In this document: in pieces, positions 1 to 10,380 of the stretch
How the letters are laid out: each line of letters begins with the position of its first letter
Numbering within the stretch: the stretch's first letter is position 1
DNA from: Dioszegia crocea
Taxonomy: Eukaryota > Basidiomycota > Tremellomycetes > Tremellales > Bulleribasidiaceae
Assembly: GCA_001600615.1 (NCBI GenBank)
Contig: BCKK01000005.1
Span: forward strand, 1,761,559-1,825,558
Reading direction: 5' to 3'
Length of the DNA stretch: 64,000 nucleotides
The notes under the pieces: generated by a model
Told to the model about the DNA's origin: nothing
Database searches by the model: none
Seen by the model: only the letters and a program-made list of their open reading frames with translations
Translations under genes and position numbers: made by a program

Positions 1-1923
1 TTACCACAATCATCACTCCCCAGTCCTGATATCCTGCCCTGGTCCAATCCACCTGGGCAATCACACGCCCAAACACCTACATCGACATCATCAACCCATA
101 CACCCATCCTATCCGCTACTTCTCATATGGCCCCCGTGGTATTCCCAACCCATGTCTGTCATTGGTCCAACTGTCACCTGACATTCTCGTCAATGCCCGA
201 TTTACTAGGACACGTTGCAGCCGATCATCTAGGTGCGCCCGGTTTTGGACCTTCAAACCCCCTCCCACCCCAAAGTCCAGCTTTATTTCTTCCTCATTCC
301 AACACCCATCCCTCGACTTCTCATTCTCACTCCCGATCCCATTCGACCCAAAGACAGATCACACTCCAACCTTCAACTCAGGCGCACCATCAACTCCAAT
401 CCCTATCCTCCCTCTCTTCATCTTCCTCAGGCTCAGCCTCTGATCTCATCCGACACTTCAACACCCCCTTCCCACCTTCATCCTCCTCCACACCCAACTC
501 ATCTTCAGGCATCGGGACTGGCGGCGTAATCCCCTCACTATCAGCACTAGGTTTCAACACCTCTCCAAATTCTCAAGCAGAACAAGACCGTCTTTTGTCT
601 TGTCTATGGGACGATTGTTTCCCCCTTCCTACCGAATGTTCCGCAGACGAGCCAGATCAATGTCCTCCACACACGCATATCCCCGCTCCGGCAGATTGTA
701 CCGTCTCTCACCCGCACTCCCATACCCACACACACCGAAATACCTCAGGCGAGCCATTTAGCCCACAGACGATGTTGAGGCATGTACTGGAGGAGCACTT
801 GGGTGTACCGAGTGATATTTTAGGTTGGGATAGTCGGGATGCTGAGTTTGGGCTAGAGGCTCTGGCGGCTGGTTTGGCTGTTGGTCGGTCTGATGGAGGA
901 GTTGGGAAAGGGGCAGGTCTTGGTGTGGGTGACTTACAACTCCCACCTCCGACACTCGAAACGGAATCTCGTCGACATAGCGGTACACCCCTTCTCTCTC
1001 CACCTTCCGCGCCTTCACCCCCATCACCCAAACCACTCATATGTCACTGGCACAACTGTTGTCACGGTGAACCATTCACCAACCCATCAGAATTGATGGA
1101 TCACCTCTCGGAAACTCACGTGGGTCGGGGGAAGGACTCGTACTCGTGCCTATGGGGAGATTGTGCTTGTTCGGCCGAGGTGGAGGTCGAGGTGGATGAA
1201 GACGATGCGAGTGGGAGCGGAGTCAGCATGGGAGAAGGGAGTGGAGGCGGAAGCGGGGACATGAAGAATCATGGTCCTGTCCAAGGTCGACTATTCCGAT
1301 CTCGACAAAAAGTCCTACGGCACCTTCAAAGTCATACAGGTTACAGACCATTCATATGTCATGTCTGTCAACAGGCATTTAGTGAGGCTGCGCCACTTGC
1401 TGCGCATATCAGAAGACATAATGAGGAGAAACCGTTCTGTTGTGAGGTTGAGGGATGTGGGAAAAGGTTTGCGATTAGTTCAAGTTTGACTATTCATATG
1501 GTGAGTTTTGACCGTCTCTCTTCCTCTCCCATTCTACCCAATCTTTTCCAATCCTCTCACTTTGCCCGTCATTACTACACCATTCAGCCACCCATACTCC
1601 TTCGTTGATTCATCCCTAAGTACAGACCCCAGCTAACCCCCCAGCGCACACACAACGGCGACAAACCCTTCGTTTGCCCACACTGTCAAAAAGGTTTTGT
1701 AGAAGCTTCAAACCTCACCAAGCATATCCGAACACATACTGGCGAACGACCATTCGCGTGTCTCCATCCGGGATGTGGGAAACGGTTTCCAAGGCCTGAT
1801 CAGCTTAAGCGACATGTGGCGATACATGATAAAGAGCGGGAGAGGGTCAAGGCTGGTGGTGCTGGAGGAGGGGGAGGGGGGAAAGTGGGGGCAGGGAAGA
1901 CTAGGGGGAAGGGGAAAGTGTAG
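1..1923 (+). CDS. C2H2 zinc-finger transcription factor, Zap1/ZafA-like (5' end outside window)
   Basis: The reading frame is open from base 1 with no stop before the ATG at 127, so the gene probably starts upstream of the window. Exon 1 (1-1500) is joined to exon 2 (1645-1923) by a 144-nt intron; the join falls inside a finger linker and keeps frame. The N-terminal half is Pro/Ser/His-rich and carries atypical fingers of the C-x-W-x2-C type (near 157, 600, 1042 and 1147). The C-terminal half has four consecutive classical fingers with TGERP-type linkers, ending in the RPDQLKRH finger, then a Gly/Lys-rich tail. C-x-W-x2-C fingers followed by a terminal finger array are typical of the zinc-responsive activators Zap1/ZafA, but Gli/Zic-type factors share the CxWxxC feature. 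The family call is an inference; DNA binding in the nucleus is secure. Confidence 0.8.
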
Positions 1924-2304
1924 AGATGTGCGAGGAACTATGAGCTTGCTATGCGCAAGGCAAGGGAGAAGGTTAGAAGTAGGCTTTGACTATCTCCACC
2001 TCGTTAGGGATATCTTCATGTGACTTTATTGGTCTCTTGGTAATCTTCAGGCTGAGGCTTCCGGGAATTCTGCATCTGCGTCCAGGTGCAGTACGATGGA
2101 TCCTGCATGACATCTCTCGAAGTGAAATTGTCCATTGGTCGCCGGCGCTTCTTTCCATCAGGCTACGCTTGGCCAAGCTGATTATGACGACAGTACTCTG
2201 ATCTCCACCCAAACCATTAAGCCCCCTTCTTGATTCATCCACTCTGCAATCCGACAAAGCGCATGACTATGCCTGGACATCAGACCGATCGTCTCCCCTT
2301 GCAT
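1924..2304. other. Convergent intergenic spacer (3' UTRs)
   Basis: This spacer lies between the zinc-finger gene and the first secreted-protein gene, which converge on it. It contains one copy of ATTGTCCATTG at 2127-2137, a motif that recurs downstream of the other two paralogs. No coding region was seen. Confidence 0.6.
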
Positions 2305-3025
2305 CTACGCCTGAACCCCTTTCGCCTTCTTGTGGTTGTATTGCCTAGCCTTGACGATTTCTTCACCGCGGGTAAGAGGTTGAGCAAGGGCACGAGTGGT
2401 GCTGCGCCGGAAAGAGAGGGGCGGTGGATTGTTGCTAGGCCCGCAGCCGGCACTAGGGGCCTAGGAAGTATCGTCAGCTACATATTCATATTCCAGACGT
2501 CTAGGAAAAGATATTTTATCACTTACAGCAAGTGGGCAGCCACCGTCATTGGCTAATGTGCCATCCAGATTACCGTCTAAAGCATAGTTGCACGTATACA
2601 CGGTGGTAAATCCGGTGGTGGTATCACTGCGCAGATATCAGCTGCGGCGATCGGTCTTCTGAGGAATTGAACGACGAGGTGATATGTCAATGGGCAAGAG
2701 GGCGTGATCACTCACGCATACCAAAGGGAGCAAATCGCAGTCTTGTAATCCGGGCTTCGAATAATCCCACTGAAAAAGGCCGTATTTTCAGTATTGGCAG
2801 GCACGATGGTGCTGGGACAAGCAACTAAAGGGTCATTTCAGAATTTATGGTGGTATCTAGATCCCGTACATGGCGCGAGGCGCGACCATACTCACAGTAG
2901 CACGAAGTTCCGCCGGACGTTACTGCCCTCGGAGCCATTCGGCCAGTGGTACGGTTGGCGGCGGGGCTAGCGTGCACCATAGCCAATAGGGCAAGGCAGG
3001 TAGTAACGATAGTGAAAGATAGCAT
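2305..3025 (-). CDS. Small secreted cysteine-rich protein, tandem paralog A (164 aa)
   Basis: The protein begins with a clear signal peptide (MLSFTIVTTCLALLAMVHAS) followed by a TTGRMAPRAVTSGG segment and a CYFxCP motif. The gene has four exons: 2896-3025, 2716-2824, 2527-2626 and 2305-2460. The sum is 165 codons including stop, and all junctions are GT-AG. The mature part has about six conserved cysteines (CYFxCP, one before intron 2, TCxY, GCP, one in exon 4) and a GNLDG turn. It ends in a basic tail (FRRSTTR ... VKARQY ... KKAK). The two neighbouring paralogs share intron positions and phases, so the trio arose by tandem duplication. The function is unknown; it is probably an extracellular or wall-associated effector-like protein. 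Confidence 0.85.
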
Positions 3026-3704
3026 GGTGGCGAGTTCTGTCTGGGATGAAGGCTTCCAGTGCAGTGGAGAAAGGCGTGAGGGAGGATGGGGGAAATGGGA
3101 ATAACAGCCCAGGGCCACCTCGACTCTGTTTATGTATTTCTGATAATTTCTCGGGGTCAGCGCGTCAGCTCCCATCACTCGTATCATCATGGTCGCATGG
3201 CCCATCCATTGAGATACTTGGGAGGTTAGTGTGACCGTCAGTTGAGCAGGCTGGACACCACCCTGGGGAAGCGAGCAGGAGCCGGGCTGATCGAGATCGC
3301 TGGATGATCCTGAAATTGTAAGTTACGTGACGTATATTTTTAGACTGAGCTTGGCTCTCCTATCTAGTTCTGCAGCAACTTCTGCTGCAATGCAAATGCC
3401 TAACAGTACACCGGCTCTCGCAGGCTCAGCTCTTGCGCAGTGTGCAGTGTGCAGTACAAGCAACATAATGCCTGAATGCGACCGACGGGGATGCACGGGT
3501 CATCCGCCAGTGTTCTCCGAGGCGAAGGGTGAGACTTCTGCAAGCGCGCAACCGAGTCCTGAGAGATCCCACCATGTTCATTGTCCATTGTCCATTGTCC
3601 ATTATCAGATGTCCGAGCAAAAATTCCCCTACAGGCCCTCATTCCAATTCCGTCCAATTCAAATCTCGAAACGCAGCGCCCAGATCCTCCATCATCCACA
3701 CCCT
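3026..3704. other. Intergenic spacer between secreted paralogs A and B
   Basis: This spacer holds the promoter of paralog A and the 3' flank of paralog B. Two short blocks are shared with the promoter of paralog B: CATCCATTGAGAT at 3203-3215 (other copy 4565-4577) and GTGACCGTCAGT at 3231-3242 (other copy 4634-4645). These are remnants of the duplication unit or shared promoter elements. The ORFs here look like chance frames. Confidence 0.6.
3577..3604. repeat. TCCATTG heptamer microrepeat (4 units)
   Basis: Four consecutive heptamers (TTCATTG, TCCATTG, TCCATTG, TCCATTA) lie about 100 nt past the stop codon of paralog B. Shorter versions lie at 4940-4955, past paralog C, and at 2127-2137, past paralog A. 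All are in the 3' flank on the sense (minus) strand. Confidence 0.85.
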
Positions 3705-4393
3705 CTACGCCTGCACCCTCTTTGCTTTCTTGGGGTTGTACTGCCTGGCCTTGACGATCTTTTCGGCGCGTGTGAGCGGTTGAGCGGGAGCGCGAGTGGT
3801 GCTGCGTCGGAACGCTCCGTCAGGCGTCGGATCTGTGCTAGGGAAGCAGCCTGCACTGTCGGCCTAAGGAAGAATATCAGCTGAGCGACCAAGTGCTAAA
3901 AGCTTCGAGGTAGCACTTACAACAAGGGGACAGCCACCATCATTATCAGCTGTGCCATCTAGATTGCCGTCCGCTGTGTAGGTGCAGAAGTATAGATTTT
4001 CGCTGGCTCTGCAGTATTGTCAACTCAGAACTCGTGAATAGGTCAGCTGGTAGAATGGCCCGCAAGGTATGAGTGGTGTGATCTGTGAGCGATGACTTAC
4101 GAATAGAGGCAGCCTTGGCCCCCACTCTCAAGTGGCGGTAAAAAATTAGGAACCAGGGGAGCACTTGGGGCACCATTGCCCGGCTGAATGACCGTGGGAC
4201 AAGTGACTTTGAAAACGAAGTCAGCTTCGCTGCAGCTTGATGCATCGGCATGCACAAACTTACAGTAACATGTGGTTCCCTCAGAAGTGACTGCCCTGGG
4301 GGCCATCCGACCGGTGGTACGGTCAGCAGCCGGGAAAGCGTGTACTGTCGCCAGTAGCACAAGACAGGAAGTGAGAATAGAGGAGGATAGCAT
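3705..4393 (-). CDS. Small secreted cysteine-rich protein, tandem paralog B (160 aa)
   Basis: The start MLSSSILTSCLVLLATVHAF is a signal peptide, followed by the family segment TTGRMAPRAVTS and the motif CYFTCP. Exons are 4264-4393, 4101-4206, 3921-4008 and 3705-3863. The sum is exactly 161 codons with stop. Exon 1 is 130 nt, the same length as in paralogs A and C. The GNLDG turn, GCP motif and basic tail (FRRSTTR, VKARQYNPKKAKRVQA) are conserved, whereas the middle of exon 2 differs strongly between copies (PGNGAPSAPLVPN here). Conserved cysteines around a variable loop suggest diversification after duplication. No function can be named. Confidence 0.85.
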
Positions 4394-4999
4394 GTTGGCG
4401 AGATGTGTCGAGAGACGGGAAGATTGTCGAGAGCGTCGGCAAGAAGCAGCTGAGCGGGTGGGGGAAGAACTCAAGAACGAAGGATGGTCAGTGTTTGTTT
4501 ATCCACTCGCCCTTATATCTCTGCGACCGTCGCAATCTCTTATCAAGCCAGAATGTCAGCATGCCATCCATTGAGATGATTTCATGGAGCTAAGGTTGGA
4601 ATGAAAACTTTGAGAGGTGGAGTGTTTGGAGGAGTGACCGTCAGTAGGGATTGAGCGAAGGGGAAGCGAGGAAGGAATGTACGGCAGCCTATGGGAAAAT
4701 TACCCGATATGGTAAATAATCTCGCCAGGTTCTCGGTCGAATCCAACCTGTTGGAGTCTGGTAAAGACAGGTAGAGAGTGCTACTATAGTGCTTCTGCCT
4801 TTATCCACCCACTACCACCCACGATATCAATCGTAGCAGTCGCGCGCAGAGCACACAAAGCCCAAGATCGGTGGGGTGCCGAGAGAGCCTAGATTCCATG
4901 CCAGAACCCAAGGGTCATGGTCCGAGATGAGACTTCGAACATTGTCCATTGTCCAGATCGAGCTCTACGTGACGCCCGCCCTACTCCTCTCGCCTTCAT
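4394..4999. other. Intergenic spacer between secreted paralogs B and C
   Basis: This spacer contains the promoter of paralog B, with the two blocks shared with paralog A at 4565-4577 and 4634-4645, and the 3' flank of paralog C with the ATTGTCCATTGTCCA element at 4940-4955. The ORFs here are short and unlikely to code. Confidence 0.6.
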
Positions 5000-5698
5000 C
5001 TACGCCTCAGCCCTCCTGCCCTTCTTCGGCTTGTACTGCCTAGCTTTGACGAGCTTGTCGCCTCGTTTAAGTGGCCGGGCGACGCGAGTGGTGCTGCGTC
5101 GAAAAAGGCCGTCGGGGACCGGGTCCGAGCTGGGCTGGCAGACAGCAATATCGGCCTGAGAGGATAAGTAGTCTGCACACATAAATTGGGGAGGAAAGAC
5201 CTACAGTTTGAGGGCACCCGCTTGCGTTGGTAGCGGACCCGTCGAGATTGCCTTCAGAGGTGTAAGTGCAGGTTGAAGATGGTTCACCGCCCCTGGAGAA
5301 AGCTTCAGCAATGATTCCGAGCGTAAATTGAATATTGGCGAAAGAGGACCATGGCGTTGGAAGGGCAATCCGATAGTCGTCGCTTGGAGGATGCAGGAGT
5401 AGGAAGAAGAGATGACTCACGTATAGTTGCATTGACGACCGGTTCCAGAAGGCTCGGAATTCATAAGACCCTGAGAAGACTCGCCGTCAAGGATGCCTTC
5501 GGGACATGAGACTGGAATGGATTAGCTGATGCACAGTCGCGTCCGGACATTTCGGCTGAATCACTCACAATAGCATGTAGTCCCGCCTGATGTCAAGGCT
5601 CGAGGAGCCAATCGGCCGGTCGTACGGTCGGCAAGATAGCTAGCTTGCGCCGTCGCCAACATCAGAAGGCAGGCGGAGAGGATCGGGAAAGAGAGCAT
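5000..5698 (-). CDS. Small secreted cysteine-rich protein, tandem paralog C (154 aa)
   Basis: The signal peptide MLSFPILSACLLMLATAQAS precedes TTGRLAPRALTSGG and CYFSCP. Exons are 5569-5698, 5421-5511, 5205-5292 and 5000-5155. The sum is 155 codons with stop, and intron phases match paralogs A and B. Exon 3 has the CTYTSEGNLDG block. The tail FRRSTTRVARPLKRGDKLV contains a dibasic KR not present in A or B, a possible Kex2 site. It is the most divergent of the three in exon 2 (ILDGESSQGLMNSEPSG) and lies furthest upstream in the array. It is a secreted protein of unknown role. Confidence 0.85.
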
Positions 5699-6340
5699 TG
5701 TTGGCGCTGTAGAGAGTGGTAAAGAGTTGGAGTGTAGTTGGAGGGTCGGGGGCGATCAGAGCAAACGGGAGTGAGGAATCGGCTGCGAGGGAAGGAGATC
5801 TGATGAATCTGATCAACGTGATATCAGTGTGATATCAGTCTTGTTTATGTACGAATGCACAATCGCAGACCTTCGCAAACATCCCGGCAAACAAGCCGTC
5901 GCACTCATCAGATCATCAGATCTTGAGGCGTTTGTGGTGGTCTGTCGATTGAGACATCTCCACTTCTGGTGAGTCACACTGTACGTAAAGGTACGTAACG
6001 TCGCGTCGACCCTGCCTCTGCTACTCCTCTGCCTCAGTGTCACCGATGTATGAAAGATCAGTCAAGTCTGCACTTATCATATGGGCGGCATGAACACAAT
6101 AGCCTAGCTCGGAACGAGAGATGTGGGCTAAAGGTGGGTTATAACATCAAATAGGAGCGAGCGGGTCGGAACTGAGCACTGATCGATGGTTCATTGGTAC
6201 CTCTGTGCATTCTATACATGTTGAAGCTATGGAGTTCCTCTAGACTACCAACCCCATCTCGATGTAACAGCTCAAACAGCGGAGATACCTTTACTAGACA
6301 ATATCAGCTCAGACCAACCACGCGCCGGCAAAAGCCCAAC
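5699..6340. other. Intergenic spacer / promoter of paralog C
   Basis: This is upstream of paralog C and downstream of the KR-repeat precursor. A small direct repeat of GTGATATCAGT lies at about 5818-5839. The reading frames present lack the codon pattern of the neighbours, and no gene is supported. Confidence 0.5.
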
Positions 6341-6885
6341 TCACAAAGGCTTAACTCCAGACTCATCGTTCTCAACAGGATAAGTATCGCTTTCCACCTC
6401 CCCAGTCTGCCTCTTCTCCTCCTGTGCGCTCCCTGCAATTGCGGCCTTGGCGACGGTGTTCATGTCTTCGGGTAGGAAAGGCTTGACGCCTGATCCATCG
6501 TTGGATACGGGGTAGATGTCGGTCTCGGGGTTGGTGGCTTGGCGTTTGGCAAGAAGACTGGAGTGGGTCAGCACGTGTGCGATAGAGGAGAGGTGAGAGC
6601 AGGTATCACATAGGAAAGGAGGAGAGGAGTAGGAGAGGGAACACAGGGAAGGGGAGGAATCAAACTTACGCCTCTTCAAATGCCCTCCGATCCTCCTCAA
6701 AGAAGAAATCGATACCTCCTTGCCTAAAAGTAAAGTCAGCTTAGGTATATGAGGCAGACAAAAGCAGAGAAAGAATGGACATACCCGTTGGACCGCACAG
6801 CGATGTTACTAGGGATCTCGCCGTGCTCGTAGGCCATACCGAGAGTGGCGAGGACGAGCGAAAAGAGGATGTTAGAGAGCTGCAT
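6341..6885 (-). CDS. Secreted Kex2-processed repeat peptide precursor (123 aa)
   Basis: Three exons (6785-6885, 6670-6723, 6341-6557) sum to exactly 124 codons. The protein starts with a signal peptide (MQLSNILFSLVLATLGMAYE). After an acidic stretch, LLAKR precedes a 22-residue block, QATNPETDIYPV... ending SGVKPF. A 22-residue spacer ending in EEKR follows, then a second 22-residue block, QTGEVESDTYPV... ending SGVKPL at the C-terminus. Both blocks begin with Gln directly after KR and share the pattern DxYPVxNDxSGVKP. This is the architecture of fungal Kex2-processed repeat proteins such as pheromone, repellent and quorum-type precursors. Kex2 cleavage and export of the peptides is inferred. 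No similarity to a named peptide is claimed. Confidence 0.85.
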
Positions 6886-7294
6886 TTTGGACTGAGGGTT
6901 GGTTGAGTGAAGAGTGGAGTGGGTGTGGATGGCGGTGTGGGAGTAGTGGTTGATTGTTGGAGAGATGAAAGTGTAGATGAGGGAATAAAGACTGGAGGTA
7001 CAATCGGATACTTATACCTGTAGGCTGTAGGTGAGAGTTCTATCAATAGTCGACACAGCTTTGAGCGTCGTCAACAACGCCTCTCTAGCCGTCGTCAAGC
7101 GCCATTTCCCAGGTCGTCGCCTCCCGATCGTAGGTCAGTAACCAACAGCAACGACTCGGTAGATAAAATGATACATGCCTTTCCAAGCAACAAAAGGCGT
7201 CCGTGCCCGTATCCAAGGATCCGTTGCTTGACGACCGGAAATCTGAAACATCCCCCTAGCTTTCTCCCCCACCGACCCCACCCTGACGACGGTT
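6886..7294. other. Spacer: promoter of the KR-repeat precursor and 3' flank of MAK5
   Basis: The first 100-150 nt upstream of the precursor start are purine/pyrimidine-skewed, as is common for 5' UTRs here. No coding sequence was recognised. Confidence 0.5.
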
Positions 7295-10191
7295 CTAAGC
7301 TGCCGGAGCTCGCTTTCGCTTGCCTGAGACGATCTTTTTGCCCTTCTTCTGTACTTCGTCCCATGCTTTAGCAGTGGGTGCGCCTAGCAATGTTTCATGT
7401 CCTATGCAATTAGCAATAATTCCCCCTCGCAATTTCTGGTGCGAGATGAAACATACCTGATGCTCTGACTAAATCGTCGATGATGACTTTACTCCCTGAC
7501 GTAGGATACTTGGCCGATACACCCCTCGCCATCAATGGTTCCTTCAATAGATGCTTCAACTCCGCTTTTAATGATGAAACATTCTCGACTCGATTTCCTC
7601 GCCTTTTATGCTGAGGCTTAATGTGCGGTCGGTCAAATGTCAATTCTCCATCATTGAGCCTAGATTATCAGCTTGCTCCTCTTCATCTGGATATGTGAGA
7701 CCAGCCGAACTCACATATCATCATCCAGATCAATATCCATAGCTTCCGCAGCCTCCTTGAGCCAATTCCGATCATGCGCCTCCTTCTTCACCTCATGTTG
7801 CGCCTTTTCGATGGCCTGGGCGACTTGAAGCCTCTTCTTGAGTTTGGGTAAGAATCCACTTTCGATAGGTAGCTCGGGCAATTCAAGAGCTGGACAAGTG
7901 AGCTTTAATCCCAGCATAGGCATATACATGGTAGTGGAAACTCACCTCGACCCAAACTCCTCAATAGACTCTTTTGCATCCCCCTTTCCTCAGCACTGAC
8001 AATCTGCAGCGCAAACCCTGGGTTCTGGGCACGGGCCGTACGTCCACTCCGATGAATATAGGCATCGGCCGTTCGGGGTAAATTGAAGTGGACAACATGG
8101 TCGACATTGGGTATATCGAGTCCTCGCGAGGCGACGTCGGTAGCTATAAGGACCGCAGACTTAGACTCTTTGAAACTACTGAATCAGCATAGTCACCTGA
8201 GATCCAGAAGCGACAGACAGCTTACCGATCCAAATTCTTGAGACGCTGTTTCTGCTGCAATTGCGAGTGCAAAGGGTAGACGGGCATCTGCAGCATTTCG
8301 AATAAAGGTACAAGTCGGCGAATACCGTCGATACTGCCTGTGAAGACCATAGTTCGGCCGGGATATCGGAGGAGGAAGTAGTAGAGGTATAAATCCTACC
8401 AAGTCAGCTATCGCGCCGTCGCTACAGAATAGCCCTCATAGCTTACTTTATCTGTCACGACACACTCCACCATACTTTCTCTCAGGGACGCAACTACTCC
8501 TCCATCCGGACTTAAATCGATCACTTCGGGATTGGCGTCTCTGAAATCTAGGCGATCGACTAGGTCCTCTACGAATCATAAGCTGAGTCCAGCACGAACT
8601 TGTAGCTTTACACGGCACGCCAACTCACCCAAAGCTGAAGCCCGTTTCGTCCCATTCTTGGGCTTCCGCTGCTTCCTCTTCAAGTTCTGCTGCAAGTCTT
8701 TCGACAGTGTGGCGGAGAAGACGAAAGTCTGCATGTCGGCACGGGGTTGCGTTTCCGGTGCTGCGCTAGCGGCAGCAGCAAAGACTGGGTCCTCGTCGTC
8801 AGGTCCAGCAGTCACACTGTTGATATCAGCACGGGAAGCTTTTGTCAAGGCGCAGGATAACTTACGCTCCCTGTCTCTGCGTCAGACGGACAATACTCTC
8901 CAATTCGGCGAAATGACCATTCTCAATCATTCGATCCGCCTCATCGATAACCAGGAATCTCAGAGTCCGGACTCCTGCGGCCAGCTCCTCATCCTACGTT
9001 ATGTCAGACTCGGCCCTAGCGGAAATAAGGAGTGCAGCAACTTACCGATTTGATCAGATCCCACAATCGTCCAGGCGTAGCCACCAGGATATCTGCTCCG
9101 CGCTCTATGATCCTTTTCTGCTTATAAGCGCTCAGACCACCGATGACACTTCCGATGCTAATCCGTGGTGGCTTCTTTTGCTTCTTATTTGCCGCCTGCT
9201 CCTCTTCGCCAACAAGGTGGTTGACGACTTTTTGGAGATGGTCCATCACTTGCAGAGCCAGCTCTCGGGTGGGACAGACAATAAGGGCGGAAAGAGGACG
9301 ACGGGACGATTTGGAAGGTGCTGGAGATCGAAGAAGGTGTGAGAGGATAGGTAAGGAGTAGGCTAGGGTTTTACCGGATCCCTGATGTTTGGTCAGCTTG
9401 TCACAGAGAAACATGTACGGCTCATAGCTCACAGTCTCCGCTACACCAACGACATCTCGGCCTGTCAGACCTGCAGGCAGAGCTCGGCCTTGAATACCTG
9501 TCGGCTTGACGAAACCGAGAGCGAGCAAAGAGCGTTTGATACTGGGATGCAGCGAGATGTCGGACCAATCAGGCAGAAGAGCATCTGGGACAGTCAGCCT
9601 TTGCACTTACCTCCCTAGAGCGTCAGAAAGTAGGCTTACCGTCAAATGGCTCCGCGGCTTCTGTATCCTCTTCATCCTCCTCGTCCAGATCCTCTTTCTC
9701 CATCTTGCTGAACTCGGGCAGATCCGTTTCTTCATCGGCGACCTCATCCTCTTCTTCCGCTTCTCCGGCTTCTTCAACACTCTCTATCTCTTCCACAGGC
9801 TCCACAGCCTTACCCTTGCCTTTCACCTTCTTTCCCTCCGCAGCCTGTGATGTCAGTTTCTGACGAGCTATTCATCGACAAGCAGCACGGAACTCACCAC
9901 AAAGCGAGCGACCTTCATTCCGCCCTCCGCCGTCTCCCACTCAATCCCCACATCATCCAACTCCTCCAGCATCATCATCCCTCCTCCATCATCAAAACCT
10001 GCTAGTGATCCCGGATCGAGCTTCTTCCATTGAAGCGAGTCCGCCGTCAGACGCTCTCTCTTGGCCTTAGGCACAGCTGCGGTCGACGACGATTTTGACG
10101 ATGAAGTCCTGGGTCTTTTGCTTAATTTTCTTGACTTGGAAGAAGAAGAAGCGTTGTTGGCTTGCGCCAGACTTGAGAGACTGCCCCTCAT
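7295..10191 (-). CDS. MAK5: DEAD-box ATP-dependent RNA helicase Mak5 (DDX24 family), 60S ribosome biogenesis
   Basis: This is a multi-exon DEAD-box helicase. Its N-terminus has the Mak5-type block [16 protein letters not shown] and a long acidic region. The Q-motif region (GFVKPTGIQ), P-loop AETGSGKT (split by an intron near 9380), [23 protein letters not shown] and SAT follow in order. Motif [10 protein letters not shown], lies near 8050-8070. The C-terminus is basic ([15 protein letters not shown]). In yeast Mak5 acts in the nucleolus in maturation of the large ribosomal subunit. The start at 10191 ([10 protein letters not shown]) is chosen because upstream in-frame sequence is not family-like; an in-frame Met at 10311 is an alternative. 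All helicase motifs are intact. It shares a short divergent promoter with SYF2. Confidence 0.93.
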
Positions 10192-10380
10192 GATGGAGTG
10201 TATGAAGCAGCTATATGGGTGAAAGTAAGGTGAACTCAACAGAGCATCTTTGGGTGGACCTTTGGATTTCAAAATAATCTTTTTTACGTAACGAGGTTGC
10301 CACTCACCCAAATACAGCCATTAGAGACACCCTCGCTTTTGCCTTTGTACATCATCGTCTCTCTATCATTCGCATCAAAG
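10192..10380. promoter_or_regulatory. Divergent promoter MAK5 / SYF2
   Basis: Only 189 nt separate the two start codons, so both genes must be driven from this interval or from within each other's 5' regions. No specific factor site can be named. Confidence 0.6.

Noticed and set aside
708..1040. Minus-strand ORF inside the zinc-finger gene
   Set aside because: It is antisense to an exon with clear finger motifs and has Gly/Pro-rich shadow composition.
2825..3205. 126-codon minus-strand ORF overlapping secreted paralog A
   Set aside because: Only its last part (the signal peptide exon) is coding. The upstream half is promoter, and the paralogs start at the equivalent internal Met.
5818..5839. 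GTGATATCAGT direct repeat
   Set aside because: Only two short units. Too short to separate from chance.
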